A DNA stretch of 64,000 bases from Platanthera guangdongensis (GCA_039583875.1 CM077147.1:111534440-111598439); one strand, 5' to 3'; counted from the first letter of the stretch, positions 34,764 through 44,836 are shown. A program made the numbers and translations. Notes: a model not told the origin generated them from the sequence alone.

Positions 34764-37541
34764 ATGGCTCCCAAGCTCGAGGAAAATGTTAACGAAGGGT
34801 ATGAGCTCGTGCGAGGTGCTTTTGACGATGGCGATCAAGCAATCAAGACGGTGGTAACCCTAGTCACCGATTCAGGATTGGAGTTCTTGGTTTCAGAACC
34901 ATCCAAGATATGGAAGAAAGAAGTGCTTGAATTTCTTACTGGAGCGTCTGTAGATGACTCAGGCTACAGAATTAAGTCAAGGGTGCATGGCACCAAGGTC
35001 AAGATTTCACCCAAGTCCTTGAGAAAGGTACTTCAGCTACCTAAAGTTCAAGAAGAAGAGGAAGTGACCACATCTAAGACCAGAGAAGCACTGACCTGGT
35101 GTGGTCTTGATCCTAAAATGAAAATAGGATCAGTTTTCAACAGGAAGGGAATGAATAATCAAGGCAAATTCCTGTCTGAAGTTGTAGGCAAAGTTATACT
35201 AAGCAAACCAGGAGGACATGACAGGGTGTCAGCCTCTATGTTCAGTATTATGACCAGAATCATCTTCAACCTCAAGACAGACTGGTCTATGATTGTCTTT
35301 GAGAAAGTGAAGGAAAGTCTGAAGAAGCCCAATCTGGGCAGGATACTAAGTCTCTACCTGGCTGGATCAATTCCAGAGGTAATGAGCACTGCTGCTGGAA
35401 CTAAAATCAATCACATGAGGAGAATGGATTCAAGGATATTCTCCAGGTGGGAAAGGGTGCTATCAAAGGAATTGACCACCCCTGAGAAACAAGCTTCTAA
35501 GAAGGATTCCCCTCCAAGGAAGAAGAGAAAAACTGTTGTTGTGGCCCAAGTGTCCTCAAGCAGTTCTGGAAGTGAAGAACAGGTGGTGTTCACACCTGAT
35601 AATCAAGAGGAGGAGATAGTAGAAAAGACCCCTGCTGCTAAAGATGTGGCTGAGACCCAGGGGGAGCTTCCAGGTGTAGCAGAACCATCTACACTGGAAA
35701 GTGAACAAGCCACCATCCTAATCCAAGAGGTACTTGTTGACCTTAATACTATCAATTTTTCTATAATAAATTCTGATTTGTCTGATGACCATCAGCAAAA
35801 TCAGCCAGCAACTCAAGAACCAGATGTTGTTCTCCAAGACACATCTGTTATAGCTGATGACCACAGTACATCTCTTGCACAGTCACCCCCAGAATATACT
35901 ATGGAAGATCTATTTCTGAATTTAGATCAAGATGATTTTGACATGGAAAAGAATACTGCTGATGAAGAGAAGGATGCTGCTGCTGAGGGGGAGAACATGG
36001 ATGTTCAGGAAGAGCCTATAAGGCTAGATACTGAGAAGGCACAAGATGTGCAAACTGAAAAACCATCAAGCCCTAAGGATAGGGTGGATATAGCAAGTAC
36101 TTCAGAGTCTGAGGATGATGAGGCTGAGCAAGATAAGAAGAAGCAGTTCTTTATATTCAAAAGAAGGAGCCAGAGCTATAAGAAGGCTCTACAAACTGTT
36201 GCTCAACACGCCCTAGTCCAACAAGCTCCATCAACTGATTACAGTGGATTAATGGTAGCAATGCAAGTAAAGCTGGATGAGCACAGGAGGGCTATAGAGA
36301 AATATATTGATGAAGGCCAAAAGTCCCTACAATTTGATCTAGCTCAAGATATCAAATCAATAAGGTTTGAAATGAATTTGAATAAGAAGAAAATGACTGA
36401 CTGCTTCCACAAGGGTGGTAATGCAGTGGTCTATCTGGCTACTCATCAGGAAAAGATTAAGACTCAAGTAGATGATATAGCATTGAAGCAGGGCTATGTG
36501 CTGGAAAATCAATTGAGGATGAATGATAATTTAACAGCTTCACACAATGCAATAGTCACTGAACTGAAGAGTAAGTCTGCTGAACCATCAACCTCCTCTG
36601 CTGCTGCCAAGGCTGAATTTGATACAGTATTTCAGGAAGAAATTGCTGCTGTCAAGAATGCAATCAAAGATTCACAGAAGGTCATTTCTGAACAGCTTAC
36701 AAAGCTTAGACCTTATTTTAAGGAAGGCATCAGGTACTTGGACAGCCAGATAAGATTCCAAAAGGATGATGTAAGAGACCATGTTGAACAAGAAGTCATA
36801 AAGGGGGAGAGGGTGTTAGTCAAAGCTAGCTCTGACCATGCCAAATGGATTTCTAATTCCATCAGAGCTACACTGGGCTATCCTCCCCTGTGTGATGATG
36901 ACAATGTAGCTGAATCTGGTATTCAAAGTGCATATCTTGGAGGTGAGCAACAGGAAGTAGCTCAGGTGATCTATCCACCTCCAGATTTTGACATGGTTCA
37001 TGCTGATGTAAGCACAATGTATAGTCCAACTGCTGGTAAGCCAAATGTTATTCTGGAAAAGGTTGTTCAACCTATTACAGCTGCTATGCAAGAGGCTATG
37101 GACAAAGAGGAAGAGACAAGGCTGTCAAAGAAGAAGTTCAGGGAACTTGCTGAGCAAAAACCAGATTTTGAACAGTGGAGCCCTACTTCTAGGAACATCA
37201 TTCTTACAGCCTGGAAAGCAGCCAAGGACAATGCCCATGAGAGGAACAAGTGGTTCTCAGAAGCTGAATGGAGGAAGCGTGAAATCAGGCAGGAAGCCAT
37301 TGTCCAGCATAGAAGGAAGGCTAAGTTAGGAAAGCTACCTCCTACAGCTGTGGAGCCTAGCAAGTACTTTCCTAAGCCCTATCATTACTTTGAGAGGCAA
37401 AAAATCAAGGCTGAAGAACAGAAGAAGAAGGACTCCAAAGGGAAGAAGACTGCTGAAGCTGAGCCTGCCGCTGCTGCTGCTGTAAAGGCCAAAGTGCAAG
37501 CTGGAAAAGGCATAGTCATAAAAGAACCAGAGCAGAATTAG
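34764..37541 (+). CDS. E2 ORF3, 925-aa protein of unknown function
   Basis: The start at ATG 34764 (context AAACCCTAATGGCT) is preferred over an in-frame ATG at 34563, because the upstream 67 codons are translated palindrome array and TATA box. The N-terminal 190 residues look folded and include KFLSEVVGKVILSK (about 134-147), shared with E1 ORF3. Next comes PPRKKRK (about 250), a nuclear-localisation-like motif, then an acidic low-complexity region (about 260-450), a predominantly helical, charged region (about 480-700) and an Ala/Lys-rich tail. I see no signal peptide and no membrane segment, which argues against an envelope protein despite the env-like position. I do not know its function; a nucleic-acid or chromatin-related role would be a guess. 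Confidence 0.88.
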   Translation: MAPKLEENVNEGYELVRGAFDDGDQAIKTVVTLVTDSGLEFLVSEPSKIWKKEVLEFLTGASVDDSGYRIKSRVHGTKVKISPKSLRKVLQLPKVQEEEEVTTSKTREALTWCGLDPKMKIGSVFNRKGMNNQGKFLSEVVGKVILSKPGGHDRVSASMFSIMTRIIFNLKTDWSMIVFEKVKESLKKPNLGRILSLYLAGSIPEVMSTAAGTKINHMRRMDSRIFSRWERVLSKELTTPEKQASKKDSPPRKKRKTVVVAQVSSSSSGSEEQVVFTPDNQEEEIVEKTPAAKDVAETQGELPGVAEPSTLESEQATILIQEVLVDLNTINFSIINSDLSDDHQQNQPATQEPDVVLQDTSVIADDHSTSLAQSPPEYTMEDLFLNLDQDDFDMEKNTADEEKDAAAEGENMDVQEEPIRLDTEKAQDVQTEKPSSPKDRVDIASTSESEDDEAEQDKKKQFFIFKRRSQSYKKALQTVAQHALVQQAPSTDYSGLMVAMQVKLDEHRRAIEKYIDEGQKSLQFDLAQDIKSIRFEMNLNKKKMTDCFHKGGNAVVYLATHQEKIKTQVDDIALKQGYVLENQLRMNDNLTASHNAIVTELKSKSAEPSTSSAAAKAEFDTVFQEEIAAVKNAIKDSQKVISEQLTKLRPYFKEGIRYLDSQIRFQKDDVRDHVEQEVIKGERVLVKASSDHAKWISNSIRATLGYPPLCDDDNVAESGIQSAYLGGEQQEVAQVIYPPPDFDMVHADVSTMYSPTAGKPNVILEKVVQPITAAMQEAMDKEEETRLSKKKFRELAEQKPDFEQWSPTSRNIILTAWKAAKDNAHERNKWFSEAEWRKREIRQEAIVQHRRKAKLGKLPPTAVEPSKYFPKPYHYFERQKIKAEEQKKKDSKGKKTAEAEPAAAAAVKAKVQAGKGIVIKEPEQN

Positions 37542-37828
37542 ACTAAGATTAAACTGAAGAATGTTGTAATCTGTTACATCAAACATTTTGTGTAAATCAT
37601 TGAAAATGTATTAACAACAATGTTTGAACAATTTTTGTTAAATAAATTTCATGATTGTTCAGATGAATGTGTCTAATTCTTGTTTGTTCTGTAATGCTGA
37701 ATGAGTATACATGTGTGCTTTATTACATGTTTAAGTTTAACTCTGTTGACATATACCTGTTTTACATTATTTTATAATTTTTTAATTATGAGTGGTGTAT
37801 ATCATTGACTAAGGGTTATGACTTCTCC
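37542..37828 (+). other. E2 spacer between ORF3 and polypurine tract
   Basis: A/T-rich, no gene; probably the ORF3 3'UTR. Transcripts would end in the R region of the 3' LTR. Confidence 0.6.
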
Positions 37829-37842
37829 AAATAGGGGGAGAT
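37829..37842 (+). other. E2 polypurine tract
   Basis: AAATAGGGGGAGAT directly before the 3' LTR, identical to those of E1 and E3. Confidence 0.95.
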
Positions 37843-40006
37843 TGTTGGGTACATTGGTCAAATGTACCTGATTTGAAGAAGCCTCACCTAACTCAATGAT
37901 ATACATCATAATGTATTTGATGTGTGTTTGAGTTACTTGTGCAGGTTAGGTATTCACTAGACTGAAGCTAAAAGTTTCTAAGTCCATGTGTCGACACCCA
38001 GAGGGAAAGTGTCGACACTTGAGCAAGCTTGTGTCGACACCCAGACAAGCAGTGTCGACACTTGGAGTCATTGTGTCGACACCTGGGAAGAAGAGTCGAC
38101 ACCAGTCAGAAAGTGTCGACACTTGGAGCTGTGTCGACACTCAGTGTAGAAGAATGCAGAAAAGCTGTGTCGACACTTAGCAGAAGTTTCGACACCTAGA
38201 AGAGCTGAGTCAACACCAGAAAGTGTCGACACTTGGAGTTGTGTCGACACTCAGCAAAAGTCTGCAGAATCTAAGTACAAGTGTCGACACTCAACACAAT
38301 GTGTCGACACTATGCAGAAGAGTCAACACTTAAAGAAAGTGTCGACACCCAGCACAATGTGTCGACACTTAGCTAAAGACTCAGTATTTGAAACAAGTGT
38401 CGACAATCAACACAATGTGTCGACACTATGCTGAAGAGTCAGTATTTGAAGAAAGTGTCGACACTCAGCACAATGTGTCGACACACAACCAGGAGAGTCA
38501 ACACTTGAAGAAAGTGTCGACACTCAGCACAATGTGTCGACACGTAGTTGAAGACTCTACACTTGAAGAAAGTGTCGACACAAGGAGCTGTGTCGACACT
38601 TAGCAAAGAACAGAAAAGTTACAAAATATTCTAAGTACAAGTGTCGACACTAAGGGAATGTGTCGACACTCAGCTAAAGAATCAAGATTGAAGACTTGTG
38701 TCGACACCAAGAAGTAGTGTCGACACTTGACAGTTTCAACACATAAAGATGTGTCGACACAAAGAACATGTGTCGACACTTAGAAGAATACAGTTAAAGA
38801 ATGAAGTACAAGTACTTGTGTCGACACTCAATTTCAGTGTCGACACATGCAGAAGAATCTGTGTCGAGACATACAAGGAATTGTGTCGACACCTTGTAGA
38901 CTTGTGTCGACACTTACACAACATGTGTCGACACTTGGCCTATAAGTGTCGACACTTAAGAACAGAAAGTCTCGACACTATCTGACAGTTAGGGAATTTC
39001 AAGAAGTGACTGGTTGACATGACAGCTGCCAATCCAGCCGGTCTACATCAACTGTCAGAGATATCAGAAGTCTGTTATGAACCGGACCAGCCGGTTACCA
39101 TGAAGGAAGCCTATAAATAGGCACCCATAGTTTACAGACCAAGTTTGATAGAGTGATCAAGATTGATCAAGTAATATAGAAGTGGTTGAAGAAGTTTTTG
39201 ATAGAGAGGTTTCAGATCTTTGAAAAAGTGGTATCAACACAAGAAGATCTTGCTGTGCATCGGCAGATCTAAGAAGTTGGAGAGAGAGAGCTCCAACCAA
39301 GAATTCAGTCTTTGGAACTAAGGCTGAGAAGAAGAATTCAGAGTCATCTGAATTTCAAGAAGTAGAGGTCAAGGAACAACTGCAGAAGATTCAGACTAAT
39401 TCAGTTCTAATCAAGAAGCTTTGAAGGAAGCTAAGTCAGTTTGGATCTAACTGAGTTCTTCCAAGAACTCTTCAAGAATCTCTCAACTCCTCTCTTATTT
39501 TCTGAGTTGTAGAGTTAGATATTGTACTTTCTATTTTAACTTGTAGGATCCATTGGATCTGAGAGAATTGTAAGCCTATATTATAAAGGCTGAGGGTAGG
39601 GCTTGCTTGCCTGAGTGTAGGAGTTGAAGAACTCTGAGTGTAGGCCTTAATTGGCTGAGTGTAGGCCTGGGTGGCTGAGTGTAGGCCTTTTGGCTGAGTG
39701 TAAGGCTTTGGGCCTGAGGTAGGAACCTAGTTGGGTTCTGAGTTAGTGGAGACGTTTGGCCGAATCTAGTACACTGCTAGATAGGCGAAGGGGGAAAGTG
39801 GATGTACCCAAAGATTGGGGAACCACTATAAATTAGTGTGTCTTCTATGCTGTGCTGTGCTGTGGAATTACTGTTTATTTCTGTAATTGCTGTTAGTTGT
39901 AATAATCTGTGAAATCACTATTGAGCTGCCAACAAAATTGCAAAAAGGTTTAGGTCACCTATTCACCCCCCCCCCCCCTCTAGGTGTTTAGGTACCATAT
40001 CTTTCA
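37843..40006 (+). repeat. E2 3' LTR
   Basis: 2164 bp, nearly identical to 27503-29665. Its palindrome array is at 37988-38978, with two palindromes damaged relative to the 5' copy (AGTTTCGACAC, GTGTCGACAA). TATA is at 39112-39120. Confidence 0.96.
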
Positions 40007-40015
40007 CTAGGGCAC

Positions 40016-40132
40016 TTTGACCTAACTAGGGTTAGGGTTGACTCTAGACAATTCCACCCCTTGGTTGACCCCTAATGGGTTATTAGGGCACCAAAGGGTC
40101 CCTATAAGATTGAATGTGTAGGGTGGGGTCAA
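40016..40132. promoter_or_regulatory. E5 LTR W-box-like cluster, right half
   Basis: TTGACC near 40017, TTGACT near 40038, TTGACC near 40064 and GGTCAA near 40127 continue the cluster cut by E2 (see 27370-27429). Confidence 0.45.
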
Positions 40133-40316
40133 GTAGTTATGTGGGGAGCCTTTGGCCAAACCCTAGCTTAGGTATTCAGAAGCTACTATTTGCATACCAA
40201 GTTGCATTCACCTATTTACCTAGGCATCCAAGGTCTTCTTGATCTTCTTAAAGATTTGTCATGACCTAGGCATGACAAAAATCTCGTAGGGGTCTGGTTG
40301 TTTGCGTGATGTTACA

Positions 40317-40355
40317 AATTCCAATACATATAAAAAAATTTCGCCCCCGAAATTA
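40317..40355 (-). other. E5 polypurine tract region
   Basis: The minus strand reads AATTTCGGGGGCGAAATTTT, the sequence that in Tekay/Del-type elements precedes the purine tract. The tract itself has decayed (TATGTATTGGAATT) and abuts the LTR start TGTAACATC at 40316. Confidence 0.7.
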
Positions 40356-40359
40356 AGAT

Positions 40360-40543
40360 TAGGCTCACGGAGTTTGCACTAAAAGTTAAAGAATATGAAA
40401 TTCTTGGGCAATTAAGGTTATACCTGTTGTGAAGAGTTCCAGATACTTCTGTTGCATAAGGTCTAGAGGCTCCTAGAATAGCTCATGCTCCCGTGATTCG
40501 ACCACAGGACCTTAACTGGAAGAACCTTCTTTCATTGCAGGAC
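40360..40543 (-). pseudogene. E5 chromodomain remnant
   Basis: After the stop ending the integrase fragment at 40544, the same frame continues VLQ, stop, KKVLPVKVLWSNHG, the shape of a chromovirus chromodomain (K..P.VKVLW..H). Further stops follow. Chromodomains steer integration to particular chromatin. The remnant is short, so the assignment rests on position plus this motif. Confidence 0.6.
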
Positions 40544-40759
40544 TCATACCTCTTTATCATCTATCCTGATCGGGTTCAAGCAGACTGATCGGTCTGATTC
40601 AACTGGGCCAACCGTAGTAGAAATATACTTCTCCGGCTGTGGGAGAGCCCTCCTAAGAGATGATACATGAAAGACGTCGTGTAAGCCGGTCAACTCGGGC
40701 GGTTTCTCCAGTCTATAGAACAAAGGGCCGATTCTCTCCAGAACCCTATAGGGTCCCAT
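40544..40759 (-). pseudogene. E5 integrase C-terminal region
   Basis: MGPYRVLERIGPLFYRLEKP followed by 'LHDVFHVSSLRRALPQP' is the conserved C-terminal module of chromovirus integrases (usually GP..I..RIG..AYRL.LP...VHDVFHVS.LR). The fragment ends at a TGA just before the chromodomain remnant. Confidence 0.85.
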
Positions 40760-41198
40760 ATATCATGGACTGAGCTTCTTTCATCCACGAACGTGCGAGA
40801 CTCGATGCAGCGAGCGTATCTTCAAGAATAACCGATCACCAACCTGAAATTCCACTTGACGATGTCGTGCATCGTAGTATTTAGCTTGTTTGCTCTGGGC
40901 CTCCACCATCCTATCTCGAATCAATCGAACCTGAGCATTTGTGTCTCCATGAACTCTGAGCCAAACGCCTTTGGGTCCTCATCTTGGACCCAATATAGCA
41001 GAGTCTCGCACCTTAGTACGTACAATGCCTCATAGGGTGCCATGCTTATACTAGACTGATGGCTATTATTATAAGAAAACTCTATAAGGGACAACAGCCT
41101 CTCCCACGGCTCCCCACGATCCAAGATACATAGGCATAGGAGGTCCTCTAATATCCAGTTTGTATGCACTGTCTGCCCATCCATCTGGAGGTGGAACG
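40760..41198 (-). pseudogene. E5 integrase, part downstream of the solo LTR
   Basis: In the 128-residue frame 41307-40921 only the part after the insertion is integrase: 'YYTFHLQMDGQTVHTNWILEDLL', 'ERLLSLIEFSYNNSHQSSISMAPYEALY'. This matches the end of the catalytic core of gypsy integrases. The first 30 or so residues of that frame are solo-LTR sequence. The core resumes on the other side of the insertion at 43277. Confidence 0.85.
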
Positions 41199-43271
41199 TG
41201 TAATACCTCTTATCCGTCGCATAGCATATAGCAGTAGGTCCGGCCAGGGCCCGACGCCATATACCACAAATAAACTGAAGGGTTATGCAATGAAACCATC
41301 CAACCAATAATCAATGTCCTACACAGAGTACATTCTAGCGGAAGCAATTTAAAAGTTGCAAATTAAGAACCCAGCCACAACATGAATTTCCACTATAGTA
41401 ACCCTAGAGGAATGAACACACAAATACACAAGTACTTGGCCTTATGGCCTTACAATAGTTTACTCAAATAAAAGTGTCTTCCAGACCTCGGCACGCAGGC
41501 CGGTCACACATGAGAATAAAAGTAAACATTCAAATTTAGGCCTTCGAGGTCCGGCTCATCAACAAGGGCTTTTGCCACCTATTTGCCACTAGGCTCCGCA
41601 GCACCTGCAAGCAACAATCCACCGAAGTGGTGGCAAACAAAATAAACGGTTAGCTAGATCTGACCAAATTATAACGACCCCTACCCTAAACTCGGGGCAG
41701 CGATGCTCCTTCCCTGCTCTTTATTAGCATAGCTTAACAATAGTGAAATTACACATCATCACAGGTGTATGCTCGCACGGCCACACACCACGTGCTCTTA
41801 GGGCACATTCTCGGTGAACCCGGTTAAAATCCATGGTCTCACCACCATGCCTTGGACTGCAATTCTCGTGAGCATTATGGTCTTTCTGGCCTATTCCTAA
41901 GACCCTCCATCTATGCCAACGGTGAGTACCACGTACCTTAGGTCTCACTAACCGAATGACACAGAGCGGGTATGGTTCCTCCTAACCCATTGCTCACAAC
42001 ACAACGTCAATTTAATCCATATGTGTGGGTCAAGCTTCCCTGAGTCCCAATTCGATCGCACACTTTACATAACCCAGTTATGTACAAGTTGGATCTCAGG
42101 CCATCATGTTGGCAGAATCACGCATCTGCCCAGTTTTCTAGGTGTACCTCGGAGTTAGTCCCAAGATTCCCTGTTTCAATCTACCTCATAGAAAACCCGA
42201 AAACAACCATCGGTGTGGAGCCTTCTCCGGTCATTCATATAATGCAACATCACCGATCCAGACCAACTTGTCCGAGTAGGCTTCAAACACCATACCTATG
42301 TCTGTTTCTCGATTGCAGACTCTACATGAAAAACAACGGGGACTATTCATGTCTACACGAAGGAACACCTCACACACTCTGCATACTAGCGAGAGCGGGC
42401 TTCCTATGCAAAAGGAAAGATGACTTCACATGTCCAAGATGAGAATTGTTACCCTGGCATTTCTCTTAGCTCCATGAAGATTTATATGAATGAAAAGCAC
42501 CGCAACGGCCTCGCCTCTGTAGATCCGAACTCGGCTTGCGATTTGGGGTACGAAGCTCCACCGGCGGCCGGATCTCTCCTCCTTCTTCCTTGCTCTCCCC
42601 TCTCTCTAGAACTCTTAGAAAGAGAAAACCCAAAATAGAATGAGGGTTTCTAACCCTATTCAAGGGAATAACCTAGTAAGAGCAGCCCTGAGCCATTGGA
42701 TTCCAAAAGAAGGAAACGGATGACCATGATTCGCACTTAAAATCAGATTCCTGGGCCGAAAACGGCTTGTGACATGCCCGTATCCAAGGCCGTGTGCCTC
42801 AATCGAGGCCGAAACCGTCGTATCTAGTCCAGGACACGGGCTCTGACACGGCCGTGTCGCACCTGACACTCACGTATCATTCGGTACATGCTCGTGTTGC
42901 GTGGCGTGTTCCTCCATCGACACAAGACCAAACATAGACCGAGGATAATATGGGTACTCGACATGCCCGTGTCATATTTAACACGCCCGCGTGCAACCCG
43001 AACACGCCTATGCTTCAGGCCGAGTTCCTCCCCGACACAGCTTGGCTAACTACCCGAGCAGGACACGGCCTGGGACACGCCCGTGTCTCAGGTCGTGTTC
43101 GGTGTCTTGATGATGGCGACTACATTTTCATCTACCACACGGCCAGATCGTCGAACCTGAGCATGACACGGCCCTGGGACATGCCCGTATCCCAGGCCGT
43201 GTGACCTCTACCAAGTCCCAAAATTGGCTCAAAACACTACACGTCCCTATTTTGAGTTGCGGCGCGTTATA
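41199..43271 (-). repeat. Solo LTR of another gypsy element, inserted in the E5 integrase
   Basis: 2073 bp bounded on the plus strand by TGTAATACC and GCGTTATA (terminal CA mutated to TA), flanked by the 5-bp repeats GAACG (41194-41198) and GAATG (43272-43276), one base apart. The integrase reading breaks at TFY on one side and resumes YTF on the other. There is no internal coding region, so recombination between two LTRs probably removed it. It contains a palindrome array (42772-43205) and a TATA-like ATATAAAT near 42481-42488 (minus). Short frames here are not genes. Confidence 0.78.
42772..43205. repeat. Solo-LTR array of ACACG(G/C)CCGTGT-type palindromes
   Basis: About fifteen sites such as GACACGGCCGTGTC, ACACGCCCGTGTC, ACATGCCCGTATCC and GGCCGTGT lie in 430 bp, spaced 20-40 bp apart and upstream (minus sense) of the TATA-like box. 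Some sites show CG to TG or CA decay. Confidence 0.8.
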
Positions 43272-43276
43272 GAATG

Positions 43277-43800
43277 TTGTACTGAAAGTCAGTCGGGAGC
43301 CTAAGTAAGCCTGAACTGCTCTCCTTTCCTTAGACACAAATCATCCATGCCGATATGATACTATCGACCTCAATACACCATGATAATGGACAAACTGCTC
43401 CACAATTCTTCGTACAAGCACTCCGACCGGAGCATCCTTCCTGACTAGGATAAATCGGACAGCCTTCGTCAATCTATCAACAATTACCTATATAGAGTCA
43501 TTTCCTGCATGGGATCAAGGCAATCCGTGTATGAAGTCCATCATAATGTCCCCGTGTATGAAGTCCATAACAATGTCCTCAAACTTCAATTCCGGCACGG
43601 CTAGTGGTTGTAGTAGTCCTATCGAGCTCCTACACTCAGCCTTCACAAGCTGGCAAGACCTGCAATGTGTCACAACGTAGGTGATCTCCTTCTTCATGCC
43701 TGCCAGTACATGGTTATCTTCAGATCGGCCATCATCTTTGTGATCCCAGGGTGCACTAAGAACCTACTTGTGTGTACCTCTACCAAAATATCTTCTGGTA
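43277..43800 (-). pseudogene. E5 integrase, N-terminal part
   Basis: From right to left: the zinc-binding end 'MKKEITYVVTHCRSCQLVKAECRSSIGLLQPLAVPE', the core start 'KFEDIVMDFIHG' with a short internal duplication (43515-43570), then in other frames 'VLRSIVSYRHG' and 'LGSRLTFSTTFY' up to the solo LTR. Several stops and frame changes are present. Confidence 0.8.
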
Positions 43801-43801
43801 G

Positions 43802-44065
43802 CTAGCCTCCCACCGGTGTATATAATATTCCTATAAAACACAGTAGGCCATCTTTCAACATGTACTCCCGATCCATGCCTACCACTAACGCTCTGAATAT
43901 TGGCTTTAGTTTGGTATCCTGCCTCTGCTCGTCCCTGATGTTGTCTTGAATGTCACTGGTAGTGTCCATCGTCGCTAAATACTCCTTGTAGAGTTTGGGA
44001 TATGCCTTCGACACCAAGAAGATCTGCGTATCCTCCAGCATCCGCACCAACTCCATAGCCATCAT
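43802..44065 (-). pseudogene. E5 linker between RNase H and integrase
   Basis: The 87-residue frame MMAMELVRMLEDTQIFLVSK... 'IRDEQRQDTKLKPI' matches the variable linker that follows RNase H in Tekay/Del-type pol ('I...Q..D..L'). Confidence 0.6.
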
Positions 44066-44461
44066 CTAGTGTTCTGCTCTTACTAGTGTAGCTCTCCTAC
44101 TCAGGGCATCTGCTACTACGTTCGCCTTTCCTGGGTGATAGTGCAAGTGTACTGATAATCAGATAGAAACTCCACACATCATCTCTGGCGCATGTTTAGC
44201 TACTTCTGTGTGTCCACGTACTTGGGATTTTTGTGATCAAAAAAGATGTCACAATGTATCCCATAGAGGTAATGCCGCCAGATCTTCAATGCAAAGATTA
44301 CCTCCCCCAACTCTAGATCATATAACAGATAATTTTGATCATGCTTCTTAATTTGTCGGGAGGCATAGGCTATCACATGTTAGTGCTGCATCAGGACAAC
44401 ACACATTCCCTGGTAGGATGCATCTATGTAGATCTGGAATCCTTCCTTTTTAGGGGGAAGG
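44066..44461 (-). pseudogene. E5 RNase H, decayed
   Basis: The minus strand is readable with stops: 'GFQIYIDASYQGMCVVLMQH', 'VIAYASRQIKKHDQNYLLYDLEL', 'FFDHKNPKYVDTQK'. This is the RNase H domain of gypsy pol. At least four stops are present. Confidence 0.75.
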
Positions 44462-44836
44462 TCAAGGATAAGAGCCGAGGTAAGCCGATGCTTTAGCTCC
44501 TGGAAGGCAGACTCGCACTACGGTGTCCTCAAAAAGGGGGTATCCTTCTTTGTCAATGAAGTAAGGGGGAGGGTAATCTGAGAAAATCACTCTACAAACT
44601 TCCGGCAGTATCCGACAAGTCCTACAAAACTCTGCATGTTTGATACCATCTTCAGTGGTGACCAATCTGGTACTACTTAGATCTTTGCCAGATCCATAGC
44701 TAGACCTGCTATGTTGAAAATATGACCCAAAAAGGCCACCTCCTTCAACCAGAACTGGAATTTACATAATTTTGCATACAGGTTATGCTCCAGAAGTTTC
44801 TCCAACGTTAATGCCAAATGTCGTGCATGGACTTTC
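44462..44836 (-). pseudogene. E5 reverse transcriptase, C-terminal part
   Basis: The frame resumes right after E4 with 'VHARHLALTLEKLLEHNLYAKLCKFQFWLKEVAFLGHIF' (44836-44720), then 'MQSFVGLVGYCRKFV' in another frame. It completes the RT whose catalytic part is at 62523-63110. Confidence 0.88.

Larger units (their letters stand above)
27503..40006 (+). mobile_element. E2: intact SIRE/Maximus-type Ty1/copia element with ORF3
   Basis: The element is 12.5 kb with LTRs at 27503-29665 and 37843-40006 and perfect flanking duplications CTAGG (27498-27502 and 40007-40011). Order is LTR, Met primer site, a single gag-pol frame, a motif array with TATA box, ORF3, polypurine tract, LTR. By eye the LTRs differ at about eleven bases plus one C-run length, about 0.5 percent, so this is a young insertion. 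All catalytic motifs I checked are intact, so it may be autonomous. It sits in the E5 3' LTR. Confidence 0.96.
10890..40316 (-). repeat. E5 3' LTR, split into three parts by E1 and E2
   Basis: The LTR starts on the minus strand at 40316 (TGTAACATCAC, next to the polypurine tract). It continues 40316-40012, then 27502-24292, then 12055-10890, where the plus strand reads TGTAAGACC. Without the insertions this is about 4.68 kb. Support: E1 and E2 each have perfect 5-bp duplications in this DNA, and the region between them has LTR-like non-coding content with a TATA-like box at 24682-24690. The right end is firm. The left end at 10890 is inferred from the TGTAA...TTACA inverted ends and cannot be confirmed without the 5' LTR. 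Confidence 0.6.

Noticed and set aside
34764..37541. ORF3 as a retroviral-type envelope gene
   Set aside because: Position fits, but there is no signal peptide, no membrane segment and a basic nuclear-type motif instead.
41724..43337. Several 60-120 aa frames between 41.7 and 43.3 kb
   Set aside because: They lie inside the solo LTR and show no domain; the integrase residues at 43280-43337 belong to E5.
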